Counted from the first letter of the stretch, positions 50,048 through 58,946 are shown. The stretch: 64,000 nt of DNA from Alistipes sp. (GCA_017451685.1 JAFTNV010000022.1:54354-118353), one strand, 5' to 3'. Notes: generated from the letters alone by a model not told the origin. Made by a program: numbers and translations.

Positions 50048-51370
50048 ATGAAGAGATTGATGCGATTGACTACACTGCTGCTCATATTCGTGACGGCATG
50101 TGGCGGGTTCTTCACCGACAAGGAGGAAAGCAAGACAACGAGCGTGGCCGAGGTAAAGGAGCCTACGCTGCTCTACGGCATAGACATCGAGGGCTACGTC
50201 ATCGAGAACGACACCGTGCGCACGGGCGAGACCGTGGGTGGCATCCTCGGGCGCAGAGGCATATCTGCCGTGATGGTCGACCGCCTCGACAAGGCCGCAA
50301 AGGACATATTCCCCCTACGACAGATACGCGCAGATAAGGCCTACACCACCTTCACGCGCCACATTTCCGACACGCTCGGTGAGCGCGACGTGGTCGACTA
50401 TGTCGTCTACCACCGCAACGCCATAGACTATGTCGTCTTTGGCTTTGTGGGCGACAGCGTGAGCATATCGCTCGGCGCGCGCCCCGTGGACATCGTGCGC
50501 CAGCGTCGCGAGGCGGTGATAACATCGTCGCTATGGGGTGCCATCATGGAGCAAGACCTACCCTACGCCCTCGCCGCCGAGTTCGAGGATATATATCAGT
50601 GGACGGTGGACTTCTTCGGCATACAGGCGGGTGACTCCTTTAAGGTCATCTACGACGAGAAGTATGTCGACGGCACATCCGTGGGCATAGGTCGCATCTG
50701 GGGTGCTGAGTTCCACCACGGAGGCAAGACATACTACGCCATACCCTACGCTCAGGAGGAGGGTAAGCTACGCTACTGGGAGGCTAATGGCGAGTCGCTA
50801 CGCAAGCAGCTCCTGAAGGCGCCACTAAAGTATACGCGCATAAGCTCAAAGTTCTCAAACGCACGACTGCACCCCGTGCATAAGGTCTACCGCCCGCATC
50901 ATGGCGTGGACTATGCCGCCCCCTCGGGCACACATGTTCACTCTGTGGCCGATGGCGTTGTCATCTTTGCCGGCTGGGGTGGCGGCGGTGGTAACACCCT
51001 CAAAATTCAGCATGCGGGAAGCATCGTGACGGGATACCTCCACCTCCGTGGCTTCGCCAAGGGCATACGTGTGGGTACGCGCGTGTCGCAGGGACAGCTC
51101 ATAGGCTACGTAGGCTCGACAGGAACATCTACGGGCCCGCATCTGGACTACCGCATCTGGAAGAATGGCAAGGCCATAGACCCGCTAAAGGTGCCGCAGG
51201 AGCCCGCAGAGCCCATAAAGGCGGAGCATAAGGAGCGCTTCGAGGCGGTGCGCGACCGCGTAATCAAGGAGCTCGAGGGCGTGGCTACGGCCGAGGAGCG
51301 CATAACCGACAGCGACATCTTCCCTGCGAAGGAGGAGGCCACAGCAGCAAGCACCGACAATGCAGAGTAA
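50048..51370 (+). CDS. M23 family metallopeptidase, lipoprotein
   Basis: A 440-aa peptidoglycan endopeptidase or its activator. The N-terminus MKRLMRLTTLLLIFVTAC has a lipobox. A large N-terminal region (about 50-260) contains GETVGGILGRRGIS, a possible LysM-like/OapA-like segment, and a second beta domain typical of M23 proteins in Bacteroidota. The catalytic domain is at about 280-390: HPVHKVYRPHHGVDYAAPSG (first zinc ligands His and Asp), TGYLHLRGFAKGIRVGTRVS and GPHLDYRIW (HxD-type last ligand). All zinc ligands are present, so activity is likely. The end is Glu/Ala-rich. Its stop overlaps the next gene by 11 bases. Transcription starts very near the ATG. Confidence 0.93.
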   Translation: MKRLMRLTTLLLIFVTACGGFFTDKEESKTTSVAEVKEPTLLYGIDIEGYVIENDTVRTGETVGGILGRRGISAVMVDRLDKAAKDIFPLRQIRADKAYTTFTRHISDTLGERDVVDYVVYHRNAIDYVVFGFVGDSVSISLGARPVDIVRQRREAVITSSLWGAIMEQDLPYALAAEFEDIYQWTVDFFGIQAGDSFKVIYDEKYVDGTSVGIGRIWGAEFHHGGKTYYAIPYAQEEGKLRYWEANGESLRKQLLKAPLKYTRISSKFSNARLHPVHKVYRPHHGVDYAAPSGTHVHSVADGVVIFAGWGGGGGNTLKIQHAGSIVTGYLHLRGFAKGIRVGTRVSQGQLIGYVGSTGTSTGPHLDYRIWKNGKAIDPLKVPQEPAEPIKAEHKERFEAVRDRVIKELEGVATAEERITDSDIFPAKEEATAASTDNAE

Positions 51371-51788
51371 CGACATAGACAAGCGCTTCGTGCGCTTCAT
51401 CGCCAAGCACCATGTGCTCACCTTAGCCACCGCAAACAGCCAGGGCGAGCCATACGTGGCAAACTGCTTCTACGCCTACGACAAGGAGCGCAACAGGTTT
51501 GTGTTCACCTCCGACATCACGACGCGCCACGGTGCCGAGATGGAGGCACACAACAGCGTGGCCCTAAGCGTAGTCCTCGAGACGCGCGTGGTGGGTCGCG
51601 TGCAGGGCTTACAGGTTGTGGGGCGTGCCATGAGGGGTGACGACGAGGCTAAGAGCGTATATCTCAAGCGCTTCCCATACGCTGCCGTGGCACCGCTCAC
51701 GCTATGGGTCGTGGAGCCCACGATGATGAAACTTACGGACAACACCTTAGGGTTTGGAACAAAACTGATATGGCAAAGCGAGGAGTAA
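51360..51788 (+). CDS. Pyridoxamine 5'-phosphate oxidase-like split-barrel protein
   Basis: A 142-aa flavin-binding-type split barrel protein of the PNPOx-like family, similar to E. coli YhbP. The core motifs HHVLTLATANSQGEPYVANC, FVFTSDITTRHGAEMEAHNS and VQGLQVVGRAM are characteristic. It is too short and lacks the substrate residues of true pyridoxine oxidase, so the flavin may serve another redox or stress role. It overlaps the M23 gene by 11 bases and the ispD gene by 19 bases, so all three form one translationally coupled transcript. Confidence 0.87.
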   Translation: MQSNDIDKRFVRFIAKHHVLTLATANSQGEPYVANCFYAYDKERNRFVFTSDITTRHGAEMEAHNSVALSVVLETRVVGRVQGLQVVGRAMRGDDEAKSVYLKRFPYAAVAPLTLWVVEPTMMKLTDNTLGFGTKLIWQSEE

Positions 51789-52441
51789 TAATTGTAGCCG
51801 GAGGGTCGGGGCGACGCATGCAGTCGTCGCTACCCAAGCAGTTCATGATTCTCGGTGGCATGCCCGTCGTGGCGCGCACGATAAACACCTTCGCGGAGGC
51901 ACTGCCCGGTGCCGACATTGTCGTGGTACTCCCCGAGGAGCATATCGCGCTATGGAAGAACCTCGCGGCACGCTTCGATGTCGCCGTGCATAGGGTTGTC
52001 GCGGGAGGCAAGGAGCGCTACGACTCCGTCAAGGCGGGCATCGAGGCCCTCGCCACGGAGGTGGAGTATATAGCCGTGCACGATGGCGTGAGAGCCTTAG
52101 TATCCAAGAAACTCGTGCTGCGCGCCATGATGGAGGTGGAGAGGCACGCTGCCGTCATCCCCGTGGTGGATGTCGTCGATAGCATACGTCGCATCGTGGG
52201 CGATGGCTCCGCGATAGTTCCGCGCAGCGAGCTACGTGCTGTGCAGACACCCCAGGTGTTCAGGGCCGCGGTGCTGCGCAACGCCTATACGCTACCCTAC
52301 GATGCCTCGTTCACGGACGACGCCTCGGTGGTGGAGGCCGCAGGGGGAACGATAACGCTCATCGAGGGCGAGAGGCAGAACATAAAGCTCACAACGCCCG
52401 AGGATATGACATGGGCAGAAGCCATACTTCGTAATGAGTAG
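51770..52441 (+). CDS. ispD: 2-C-methyl-D-erythritol 4-phosphate cytidylyltransferase
   Basis: Third enzyme of the MEP isoprenoid pathway, making CDP-methylerythritol. The 223-aa protein begins MAKRGVIIVAGGSGRRMQSS (ATG 51770, inside the previous gene; the in-frame frame upstream lacks similarity), followed by LPKQFMILGGMPVVARTINT, VVAGGKERYDSVKAGIEAL, VAVHDGVRALVSKK-like YIAVHDGVRALVSKKLV and RQNIKLTTPEDMTWAEAIL. Active-site Arg/Lys of the GxGxRM-type loop and the VHDGVR motif are intact. The last codons and the TAG stop lie within the first unit of a family B GAGTAGT repeat. Confidence 0.96.
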   Translation: MAKRGVIIVAGGSGRRMQSSLPKQFMILGGMPVVARTINTFAEALPGADIVVVLPEEHIALWKNLAARFDVAVHRVVAGGKERYDSVKAGIEALATEVEYIAVHDGVRALVSKKLVLRAMMEVERHAAVIPVVDVVDSIRRIVGDGSAIVPRSELRAVQTPQVFRAAVLRNAYTLPYDASFTDDASVVEAAGGTITLIEGERQNIKLTTPEDMTWAEAILRNE

Positions 52442-52513
52442 TGAGTAGTGAGTAGTGAGTAGTGAGTAGTGAGTAGTGAGTAATTACCTTCAATTAGTAA
52501 TTTTTAATTTTAT
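52433..52513. repeat. Family B: longest GAGTAGT array
   Basis: About seven 7-bp units from within the last codons of ispD, then an inverted end TAATTACC ... TTAGTAATTTTTAATT. The ispD stop codon TAG is part of the first unit. Confidence 0.8.
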
Positions 52514-52542
52514 AGGGGCTCATTAGATTCTACACGCGGTAG

Positions 52543-52672
52543 AATTTGTTGTCAGAAGGGTGCCGAGTGCAACACTCGGCAAAAATCCCGACGATGGGTA
52601 GTACTTAGATGTACGTCCCACTGTCGGGATTTTTTGTTAGGGGACGCAATCGACCCCTTATCACAACAAATT
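52543..52672. repeat. Family C palindromic element, second copy
   Basis: 130 bp with the same ends as 35071-35197 (AATTTGTTGTCAGA ... TATCACAACAAATT). The hairpin at 52582-52633 has outer stem AAAATCCCGAC/GTCGGGATTTT around ATGGGTAGTACTTAGATGTA: the loop matches copy 1 but the outer stem is different and still pairs. A left side hairpin GTGCCGAGTG/CACTCGGC is present. The right end runs into the TTA stop of the DUF4923 gene (52671-52673). The T-run after the hairpin suits termination of ispD. Confidence 0.78.
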
Positions 52673-53321
52673 ACCGTGTGAAGCGGATAGAAATGAACAC
52701 ATCCCCGAAACTCTTGATGGCAGCATCGGCAGAGATGACCATGCTGTTGGTCTTATACTCCGGGAAGAGTTCCTTGAAGAGAGTCATGGCATCGGCAGCA
52801 TCCAACAGTAGCTCCATGCGTGTGCCCGACTGCTTGACATAGCCACCGAGAGAGAGGGTCATGTCGTTGACGGTAGTCGAGATGGTGACGGAGGCATCGG
52901 ATGAGTTATACTTATATCTACCCTCGTAGATGTCGTCCTCATGGCTGAGGTAGGCGACACCATTGCGACGGAGGGTAAGGCCGAAGAATCCGGGCAGCAC
53001 ACCCGCGCCACGCAACTCCGCCTGGGCATAGCCCTCGAGTTGTGCGAGGGCGACATCCGCGAGGGGGTTAGCACCGAGGTACTCGACAGTGGCAGAGTGG
53101 TAGAGCCACACGCCCGTGAGCTTCGAGGGCGACACCGCCTGCTCGGCAAGGGTATCGTAGGGTGTCTTCGCGGGCTCCACAGCCTCCTTCTCCTTAACCT
53201 TATCCTTGGCGCCAAGCAACGAGTTGAGGGCGCGCGACAGGTCGAACTGCGCAGAGGCATCGGTGGTAGAGGCCACAAGCCCCACAACCGCAAAGAGCAT
53301 GACGACAACGAATCTTCTCAT
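52671..53321 (-). CDS. DUF4923 family exported protein
   Basis: A 216-aa exported protein: MRRFVVVMLFAVVGLVASTT then DASA/QF gives a signal peptide. The ATG at 53321 is preferred over one two codons upstream. A charged linker (GAKDKVKEKEAVEPAKTPYD) precedes the domain SKLTGVWLYHSATVEYLGAN, FGLTLRRNGVAYLSHEDD, KYNSSDASVTISTTVNDMTL and VISADAAIKSFGDVFISIRF, a match in plan to DUF4923, a lipocalin-like Bacteroidales family of unknown role. It is five bases after nadE and probably co-transcribed. Its stop codon coincides with the end of a family C element. Confidence 0.85.
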   Translation of the reverse strand: MRRFVVVMLFAVVGLVASTTDASAQFDLSRALNSLLGAKDKVKEKEAVEPAKTPYDTLAEQAVSPSKLTGVWLYHSATVEYLGANPLADVALAQLEGYAQAELRGAGVLPGFFGLTLRRNGVAYLSHEDDIYEGRYKYNSSDASVTISTTVNDMTLSLGGYVKQSGTRMELLLDAADAMTLFKELFPEYKTNSMVISADAAIKSFGDVFISIRFTR

Positions 53322-53326
53322 ATACA

Positions 53327-55270
53327 TTATAGGTTATCGAGTTCCTTCTCCATATCCTCGACCTCCTGCAACCATGCGCGCTCATGGGCATCCGAGGGCA
53401 TGTGTAGGTCGCCACGTGGCGAGAGACCCACAGCACCCACCTTCGGGCCATCGGGCATAGCCGAGCGCTTGAACTGCTGTGTGAAGAAGCGACGGAAGAA
53501 TACCTTGAGCCACTTAACGATGGTGGTCTTGTCGTGCACACCCTCGAAGGCGATAGATGCCAGCATGGCAATCTTCGACGGTGCATAGCGGCGGCGCAGA
53601 GCGCAGTAGAGGAAGAAGTCGTGGAGGTCGTAGGGGCCCACGATATCCTCGGTCTTCTGTGCTATCTTCTCGCCATCGGCAGGCAACAACTCTGGGCTCA
53701 CGGGCGTGGCGACAACATCGAGGAGGGCTGTGCGCAATACTCCCTCAGCACGGTTCTCGGCGTACCACTCGACCATATAGCGCACGAGGGTCTTGGGCAC
53801 CGACGAGTTGATGCCGTACATCGACATCTGGTCGCCATTATACGTAGCCCAGCCGAGCGCCAGCTCGCTCATGTCGCCCGTGCCGATGACCATGCCACCA
53901 CACATGTTAGCCACATCCATAAGTATCTGTGTGCGCTCACGCGCCTGCGAGTTCTCGTATGCCACGGAGCGCTCCTTAGCATCGAGGCCTATATCCTTGA
54001 AGTGCTGCGTGCAAGCATCCGTGATGGGTATCTCACGTAGCGTGCAGCCAAGCTCCCTGACCATGGTGAGGGCGTTCTGGTAGGTGCGGTCGGTGGTGCC
54101 GAAGCCAGGCATCGTGACACCGATGATGCCCTTACGGTCGAGGCCGAGGAGGTCAAACGTATCGCACACAGCAAGGAGAGCCAACGTAGAATCCAAGCCT
54201 CCCGAGATGCCGATGACGGCCTTCGTGCATGATGTGTGCTCCAAGCGCTGGGCAAGACCCGCACTCTGTATGGCGAATACCTCGCGGCAGTGGATGGCGC
54301 GGTCGGCCTCATCCTCGGGAACAAAGTACAAGGGCTCGATATGACGGCGCACATCGCCCTGGTAGCATATCTCGTCGACATCGACCTCGACAACGCGCAT
54401 CTCGGGAGCCTCGGGGTAGTAGAACGTATTACGTGCCGTGCGGCGCGTAGAGATATACTCCACATCTATGTCGGCGATGACCATGCGGTCGTTGCGCACG
54501 AAGCGCTCGCTCACGCCCAGCACCCTGCCGAGCTCCGCGATGACGGCATTGCCCGCAAAGACCAAGTCGCTCGACGACTCACCATGTCCCGACGAGGCGT
54601 ACACGTATGCTGCCATCGTGCGTGACGACTGCTCGGCGATGAGCGAGATGAGGTAGTCGTGCTTACATACCGACTCGGGCGAGGCCGAGAGGTTGAACAG
54701 AAGCTTCGCGCCCTGCACCGCCTGCATAGACGACGGTGGCACGGGAACCCACATATCCTCGCATATCTCCACGCCAAACTCAACGCCATGGAGGTCGAAC
54801 ATGAGGTCGCTACCGAAGGGGCACTCCTGGCCCGCGAAGCGTATCATGCGATCCTTGATGGCGTAGCCCGACACCCACCAGCGGAGCTCCGAGAACTCGC
54901 CATAGTTGGGGATGTACGACTTGGGCACGATGCCCCACAGCTGTCCCTGGCCGAAGATGGCAGCACAGTTGTAGAGGCGGTCGGCAAAGACCACGGGGAG
55001 GCCAACGATACCCACGGTGGGAATATCCGCCGTCTCCTCCATGAGCCATGCCAACGAGCGCTCGGCATCCGTGAGGAGCTTATTCTGAAGCACCATGTCG
55101 CCACAGGTGTAGCCCACGAGCGACAACTCGGGCATGACAACAATCTCGACACCCTCCTTGAAGGCATCCTGCATAATCTTGAGAGCACCCTCGGCATTAC
55201 GTCGAGCATCGGCGATATGCACCCTCGGCACCGCCGCAGCAACCCTCACATATCCATATTGATTATTCAT
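53327..55270 (-). CDS. nadE: Glutamine-dependent NAD(+) synthetase
   Basis: Last step of NAD synthesis, amidating NaAD with ammonia from glutamine. The 647-aa protein fuses a nitrilase-type glutaminase domain (about 1-290) with a synthetase domain. Glutaminase triad: Glu in VVMPELSLVGYTCGD, Lys in IVPKSYIPNYGEFSELR, Cys in FGVEICEDMWVPVPP. Synthetase P-loop: GISGGLDSTLALLAV (about 360-374), then MPGFGTTDRTYQNALTMVRE and GTGDMSELALGWATYNGDQM, and the C-terminal FTQQFKRSAMPDGPKVGAVG. All motifs are intact. DUF4923 follows by five bases. Upstream lie family B repeats rather than a clear promoter. Confidence 0.97.
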   Translation of the reverse strand: MNNQYGYVRVAAAVPRVHIADARRNAEGALKIMQDAFKEGVEIVVMPELSLVGYTCGDMVLQNKLLTDAERSLAWLMEETADIPTVGIVGLPVVFADRLYNCAAIFGQGQLWGIVPKSYIPNYGEFSELRWWVSGYAIKDRMIRFAGQECPFGSDLMFDLHGVEFGVEICEDMWVPVPPSSMQAVQGAKLLFNLSASPESVCKHDYLISLIAEQSSRTMAAYVYASSGHGESSSDLVFAGNAVIAELGRVLGVSERFVRNDRMVIADIDVEYISTRRTARNTFYYPEAPEMRVVEVDVDEICYQGDVRRHIEPLYFVPEDEADRAIHCREVFAIQSAGLAQRLEHTSCTKAVIGISGGLDSTLALLAVCDTFDLLGLDRKGIIGVTMPGFGTTDRTYQNALTMVRELGCTLREIPITDACTQHFKDIGLDAKERSVAYENSQARERTQILMDVANMCGGMVIGTGDMSELALGWATYNGDQMSMYGINSSVPKTLVRYMVEWYAENRAEGVLRTALLDVVATPVSPELLPADGEKIAQKTEDIVGPYDLHDFFLYCALRRRYAPSKIAMLASIAFEGVHDKTTIVKWLKVFFRRFFTQQFKRSAMPDGPKVGAVGLSPRGDLHMPSDAHERAWLQEVEDMEKELDNL

Positions 55271-55280
55271 AACGTCCTAA

Positions 55281-55416
55281 TTTTAATTAGTAGCGAGGAG
55301 TGAGGAGTGAGTAATTAAGGTTTTTTATTTTAATTGATAATAAAATTCATTAACTACTCATTACTCACTACTCACTACTCATTTGAAAGAACTGCTCATT
55401 ACTCACTACTCACTAC
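55281..55416. repeat. Family B: paired arrays between nadE and pepT
   Basis: A forward arm (GAGGAGTGAGGAGTGAGTAA) and two inverted arms (CTCATTACTCACTACTCACT; CTCATTACTCACTACTCACT) fill this 142-base gap. The inverted arm overlaps the pepT stop codon, which reads TAG inside GAGTAGTGAG. Nothing else is recognised here. Confidence 0.75.
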
Positions 55417-56630
55417 TCGGCCCAGATGCGTGCAAGGTTGATGATGGTATTCGTAGCCTTCTGCATCGTCGTGAGCGAGGCGTATTCGTAGCGACCATGG
55501 AAGTTCATGCCGCCCGTGAAGATGTTGGGGCACGGCAGACCCATGAACGAGAGGCGCGAGCCATCCGTACCACCACGTATGGGCTTAACCTGCGGCTTCA
55601 CGCCCGCCTCAATCATCGCACGCTTAGCCTTCTCGATAACCTGGGGGTGAGGCTCGACCATCTTACGCATATTGTAGTACTGGTCGCGTATCGCCAGCGT
55701 CAAGACCTTCTCGCCATACTTACGCTGAAGGAAATTAACGACATCCCACATGAGTTGCTTCTTATGCTCGAACTTATCCGTGTCGTGGTCGCGGATGATG
55801 TAGCTTATCTCAGCCTCCTCGACGCTACCCTTGATGCCCACGCAGTGGAAGAAGCCCTCATAATGCTCCGTATGCTGTGGGCGCTCTGCGGCGGGGAGCA
55901 GGGCATTGAGCTCGCAGGCGATGTCTATGGCGTTAATCATCTTATTCTTAGCCATGCCCGGGTGTACGTTGCGGCCCGCGATGGTTATCTTAGCACCCGC
56001 AGCGTTGAAGTTCTCGTACTCCAACTCGCCCTCCATGCCGCCATCCATCGTATAGGCGAAGTCGGCAGCGAACTTCTTAACGTCGAAGTAGTCCACGCCA
56101 CGGCCTATCTCCTCGTCGGGGGTGAAGCCCACACGTATCTTGCCGTGTGCCACCTCGGGGTGTGCCTGAAGCCACTCTACGGCGGTGACAATCTCGGCAA
56201 CGCCAGCCTTATCATCGGCACCGAGGAGCGTCGTGCCATCCGTGTGTATCAGCGTGTGTCCCTTGAAGAACGTGAGCTCGGGAAACTCCTCAACGCGGAG
56301 CCACACATCGCCACCAAGGCGTATATCCCTGCCGTCGTAGTTCTCCAAGATGTGAGGTTTTACACCCGCACCACTCATGTCGGGCGCGGTGTCCACATGC
56401 GAGATGAAGCCTATCGTGGGCACATTCTCGTATCCCTTCGTTGCGGGGAGCGTGGCCATGACATAGCCATACTCATCCATCGTGACCTCCTTGAGGCCGA
56501 TAGTCTCGAGCTCCTCCTTGAGGTGGCGGAGCAATACGAGCTGCTTATCTGTCGAGGGGAACGAGGTGCTCGCCTCGTCCGACTGCGTGTCGAACGACAC
56601 ATATTTCAAGAAGCGTTCTTTTAAGTCCAT
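55413..56630 (-). CDS. pepT: Peptidase T (tripeptide aminopeptidase)
   Basis: An M20B zinc aminopeptidase that trims tripeptides in the cytoplasm. The 405-aa protein has TIGFISHVDTAPDMSGAG (first zinc ligands His and Asp), TTLLGADDKAGVAEIVTAVE (bridging Asp), GFTPDEEIGRGVDYFDVKKF (catalytic Glu pair) and RGGTDGSRLSFMGLPCPNIF near the end, with ITIAGRNVHPGMAKNKMINA in the dimerisation domain. Length matches the family. The OPT oligopeptide transporter gene lies upstream in the same orientation, a natural pairing of uptake and digestion, although a 238-base repeat gap separates them. The stop codon is part of a family B repeat. Confidence 0.96.
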   Translation of the reverse strand: MDLKERFLKYVSFDTQSDEASTSFPSTDKQLVLLRHLKEELETIGLKEVTMDEYGYVMATLPATKGYENVPTIGFISHVDTAPDMSGAGVKPHILENYDGRDIRLGGDVWLRVEEFPELTFFKGHTLIHTDGTTLLGADDKAGVAEIVTAVEWLQAHPEVAHGKIRVGFTPDEEIGRGVDYFDVKKFAADFAYTMDGGMEGELEYENFNAAGAKITIAGRNVHPGMAKNKMINAIDIACELNALLPAAERPQHTEHYEGFFHCVGIKGSVEEAEISYIIRDHDTDKFEHKKQLMWDVVNFLQRKYGEKVLTLAIRDQYYNMRKMVEPHPQVIEKAKRAMIEAGVKPQVKPIRGGTDGSRLSFMGLPCPNIFTGGMNFHGRYEYASLTTMQKATNTIINLARIWAE

Positions 56631-56680
56631 AGCGTATATATAGCGTTTTTAATTATTAATCCTTTAATTAGTAATATGGT

Positions 56681-56857
56681 TAGGGAGTTTAGAGAGTTTA
56701 GAGAGTTTAGAGAATTTAGAGAATTTAGAGAGTTTAGGGAATTTAGGGAGCTATTAATGGTGTTTCCTTAATCTCCTTAATCTCCTTAATCTCCTTAATC
56801 TCCTTAATCTCCTTAATCTCCTTACTTTCCTTAATTTCCCAAATCCCCCTATCTTCT
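56681..56857. repeat. Family A: longest facing arrays of 9-bp units
   Basis: Left arm of about eight TTTAGAGAG/TTTAGGGAA units (56681-56750), a loop with CTATTAATGGTG, and a right arm of about ten TCCTTAATC units (56764-56857). The arms are complementary. It lies 12 bases from the stop of the OPT gene and fills the OPT-pepT gap. Spurious frames across it read REF/RRL repeats. Confidence 0.8.
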
Positions 56858-56868
56858 CACCCTTTGCT

Positions 56869-58890
56869 CTACTCGCCAATCTTGGCGCGGCGCGCGTGCC
56901 AGATGAAGTAGGCGATGAGGGCCACGTAAGCCACGATGCCGAGGTATACCGCACCCATAGAGTCGGCCCAGTCGGTCATCATCCAGTCCACACCCGCGAA
57001 GGCGAGGATGGCGCTAACGACACCCATCAATGCGCCACCGGCGATGAAGCCCGAGGCGATAAGCGTACCGCGGTTATTGTTGGCCTTAGCCTTCTCCGCA
57101 TCCTTATGACGGTTTACAGCCCATGCCACAATACCACCCACCACGAGCGGAGCGTTGAGGTGCATGGGGATGAACATACCGAGAGCGAAGGGCAACGCGG
57201 GCACGCCTATGAGCGTGAGCACGAGGATAAGACCCGCGCCTATGCCGTAGAGCAACCATGGCGTAACGCCACCCATCATCAGAGGTTGGATGACCGCAGC
57301 CATGGCGTTAGCCTGGGGTGCAATCAGAGGCTCCTTATTGCCGAGAGCTTCGGCAGCCTCGGCCGTGAAGCCGTAGGTCTCGTTCATGATAATCATCACG
57401 CCCGCAACCGTCGCTGCCGACACAAACGTGCCGACGAACTTCCATGTCTGCTGCTTCTTAGGCGTCGTGCCGAGCCAGTAGCCAATCTTAAGGTCGGTGA
57501 TGAAGCCTCCCGCCATTGAGAGGGCTGTACATACCACGCCACCGATAACAAGCGCTGCAATCATGCCACTTGTGCCCTCCAATCCTATTGATACGAGCAC
57601 CAAGGACGACAAGATTAAGGTCATCAGCGTCATGCCCGACACGGGGTTTGAGCCAACGATGGCGATGGCATTTGCCGCCACGGTGGTGAAGAGGAAGGCG
57701 ATGACAAAGACGATGGCCAGCGCCACGATGGTCTGCGTCCAGTTGCCCAACACGCCAAACTGGAAGAAGAAGAGCGTAGCCACAAGCGCAGCTATAAGTA
57801 TCGTGAGTATCACCTTCATAGATATATCCTGTCCCGTGCGGGGCTCGTCCGCAGCCACCTTCTTGCCGCCAAACTCGTTCTTAGCGAGCACCAGGGCGCT
57901 CTTTATGATGCCCGCCTGACGGATGATGCCTATGAGGCCCGCCATGGCGATGCCACCGATGCCTATGGGGCGACCGATGTAGGTGTACAGGTTCTCGGGG
58001 GCAAAGAGGAGCGAGGGGTTCTCTATGATGTTGGCATTCGTTATGCCGAGCAACTCGACCATGCTCGAAGCATTCACCGCAGCCTCCAACGAGCCTACGA
58101 GGGGCACGATGAAGAACCATACGAGGGCCGAGCCCGCGGTGATGATGAGGGCATACTTGAGGCCGATGATATATCCGAGGCCGAGGACTGCTGCCGAGGT
58201 ATTGAGGCCGAAGGTGAGCTTGTAGTTTGCTGCGAGGCACTTACCCCACGCCCACATGGACGTAGATAGCGACGACACCCACGCGCCGAAGGTCGACACG
58301 ATGAAGTCGTAGAGACCGCCTATGAGTCCTGCCGTGACGAGTATCTTAGCGCCCGAGCCACCCTTCTCGCCCGAGACGAGCACCTCGGTTGTTGCCGTAG
58401 CCTCAGGGAAGGGGTACTTGCCGTGCATCTCCTTCACGAAGTACTTGCGGAAGGGAACGAGGAGCACGATGCCGAGGATACCACCCAGGAGCGACGATAG
58501 GAACACCTGATAGAACTGCGCATCGAGGCCGAGGATGTAGAGCGCCGGAAGCGTGAAGATGGCACCCGCCACGATGACACCCGACGAGGCGCCGATGCTC
58601 TGAATGATGACGTTCTGCCCGAGCATGTTCTTCTTGCCGAGCACCTGACCGAGACCCACGGCGATGATGGCAATGGGTATGGCCGCCTCGAATACCTGAC
58701 CCACCTTGAGGCCAAGGTATGCCGCTGCTGCCGAGAAGAGCACGGCCATGAGGATGCCGATACTTACGGAGTAGGGCGTGACCTCCACGGGCGACTCCTT
58801 GGCGCCCATAACGGGCTGATACTCCTCGCCCTCACGAAGCTCGCGATAGGCATTCTCCGGAAGCGATGTCTTGGGTTGTTGTTCTTGCAT
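56869..58890 (-). CDS. OPT family oligopeptide transporter
   Basis: A 673-aa inner-membrane protein with about 15-16 hydrophobic segments. The start MQEQQPKTSLPENAYRELRE and GEEYQPVMGAKESPVEVTPY precede the first helix (VSIGILMAVLFSAAAAYLGL), the usual soluble head of bacterial OPT proteins. FPEATATTEVLVSGEKGGSG, IGIGGIAMAGLIGIIRQAGI and YGIGAGLILVLTLIGVPALP are typical family blocks. Members import oligopeptides, or metal-chelate and siderophore-like complexes, by proton symport; the gene beside pepT favours peptides. The promoter region at 58939 is divergent from valS. Confidence 0.92.
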   Translation of the reverse strand: MQEQQPKTSLPENAYRELREGEEYQPVMGAKESPVEVTPYSVSIGILMAVLFSAAAAYLGLKVGQVFEAAIPIAIIAVGLGQVLGKKNMLGQNVIIQSIGASSGVIVAGAIFTLPALYILGLDAQFYQVFLSSLLGGILGIVLLVPFRKYFVKEMHGKYPFPEATATTEVLVSGEKGGSGAKILVTAGLIGGLYDFIVSTFGAWVSSLSTSMWAWGKCLAANYKLTFGLNTSAAVLGLGYIIGLKYALIITAGSALVWFFIVPLVGSLEAAVNASSMVELLGITNANIIENPSLLFAPENLYTYIGRPIGIGGIAMAGLIGIIRQAGIIKSALVLAKNEFGGKKVAADEPRTGQDISMKVILTILIAALVATLFFFQFGVLGNWTQTIVALAIVFVIAFLFTTVAANAIAIVGSNPVSGMTLMTLILSSLVLVSIGLEGTSGMIAALVIGGVVCTALSMAGGFITDLKIGYWLGTTPKKQQTWKFVGTFVSAATVAGVMIIMNETYGFTAEAAEALGNKEPLIAPQANAMAAVIQPLMMGGVTPWLLYGIGAGLILVLTLIGVPALPFALGMFIPMHLNAPLVVGGIVAWAVNRHKDAEKAKANNNRGTLIASGFIAGGALMGVVSAILAFAGVDWMMTDWADSMGAVYLGIVAYVALIAYFIWHARRAKIGE

Positions 58891-58938
58891 AGTCGTTATG
58901 TTTTGTCGTTATTAATATGCTTGCGCGCGTAAATCATA

Positions 58939-58946
58939 CAAAGATA
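58939..58946 (-). promoter_or_regulatory. -7 box for the OPT gene
   Basis: CAAAGATA, reverse complement of TATCTTTG, 49 bases before the start codon. Confidence 0.55.

Noticed and set aside
56681-56857. Possible CRISPR-like array
   Set aside because: Units are only 9 bp with no spacers, and no cas genes are present anywhere in the window.
56754-56954. 66-codon frame ending in RRLRRLRR repeats
   Set aside because: Translation of the family A right arm on the reverse strand; overlaps the OPT gene end.
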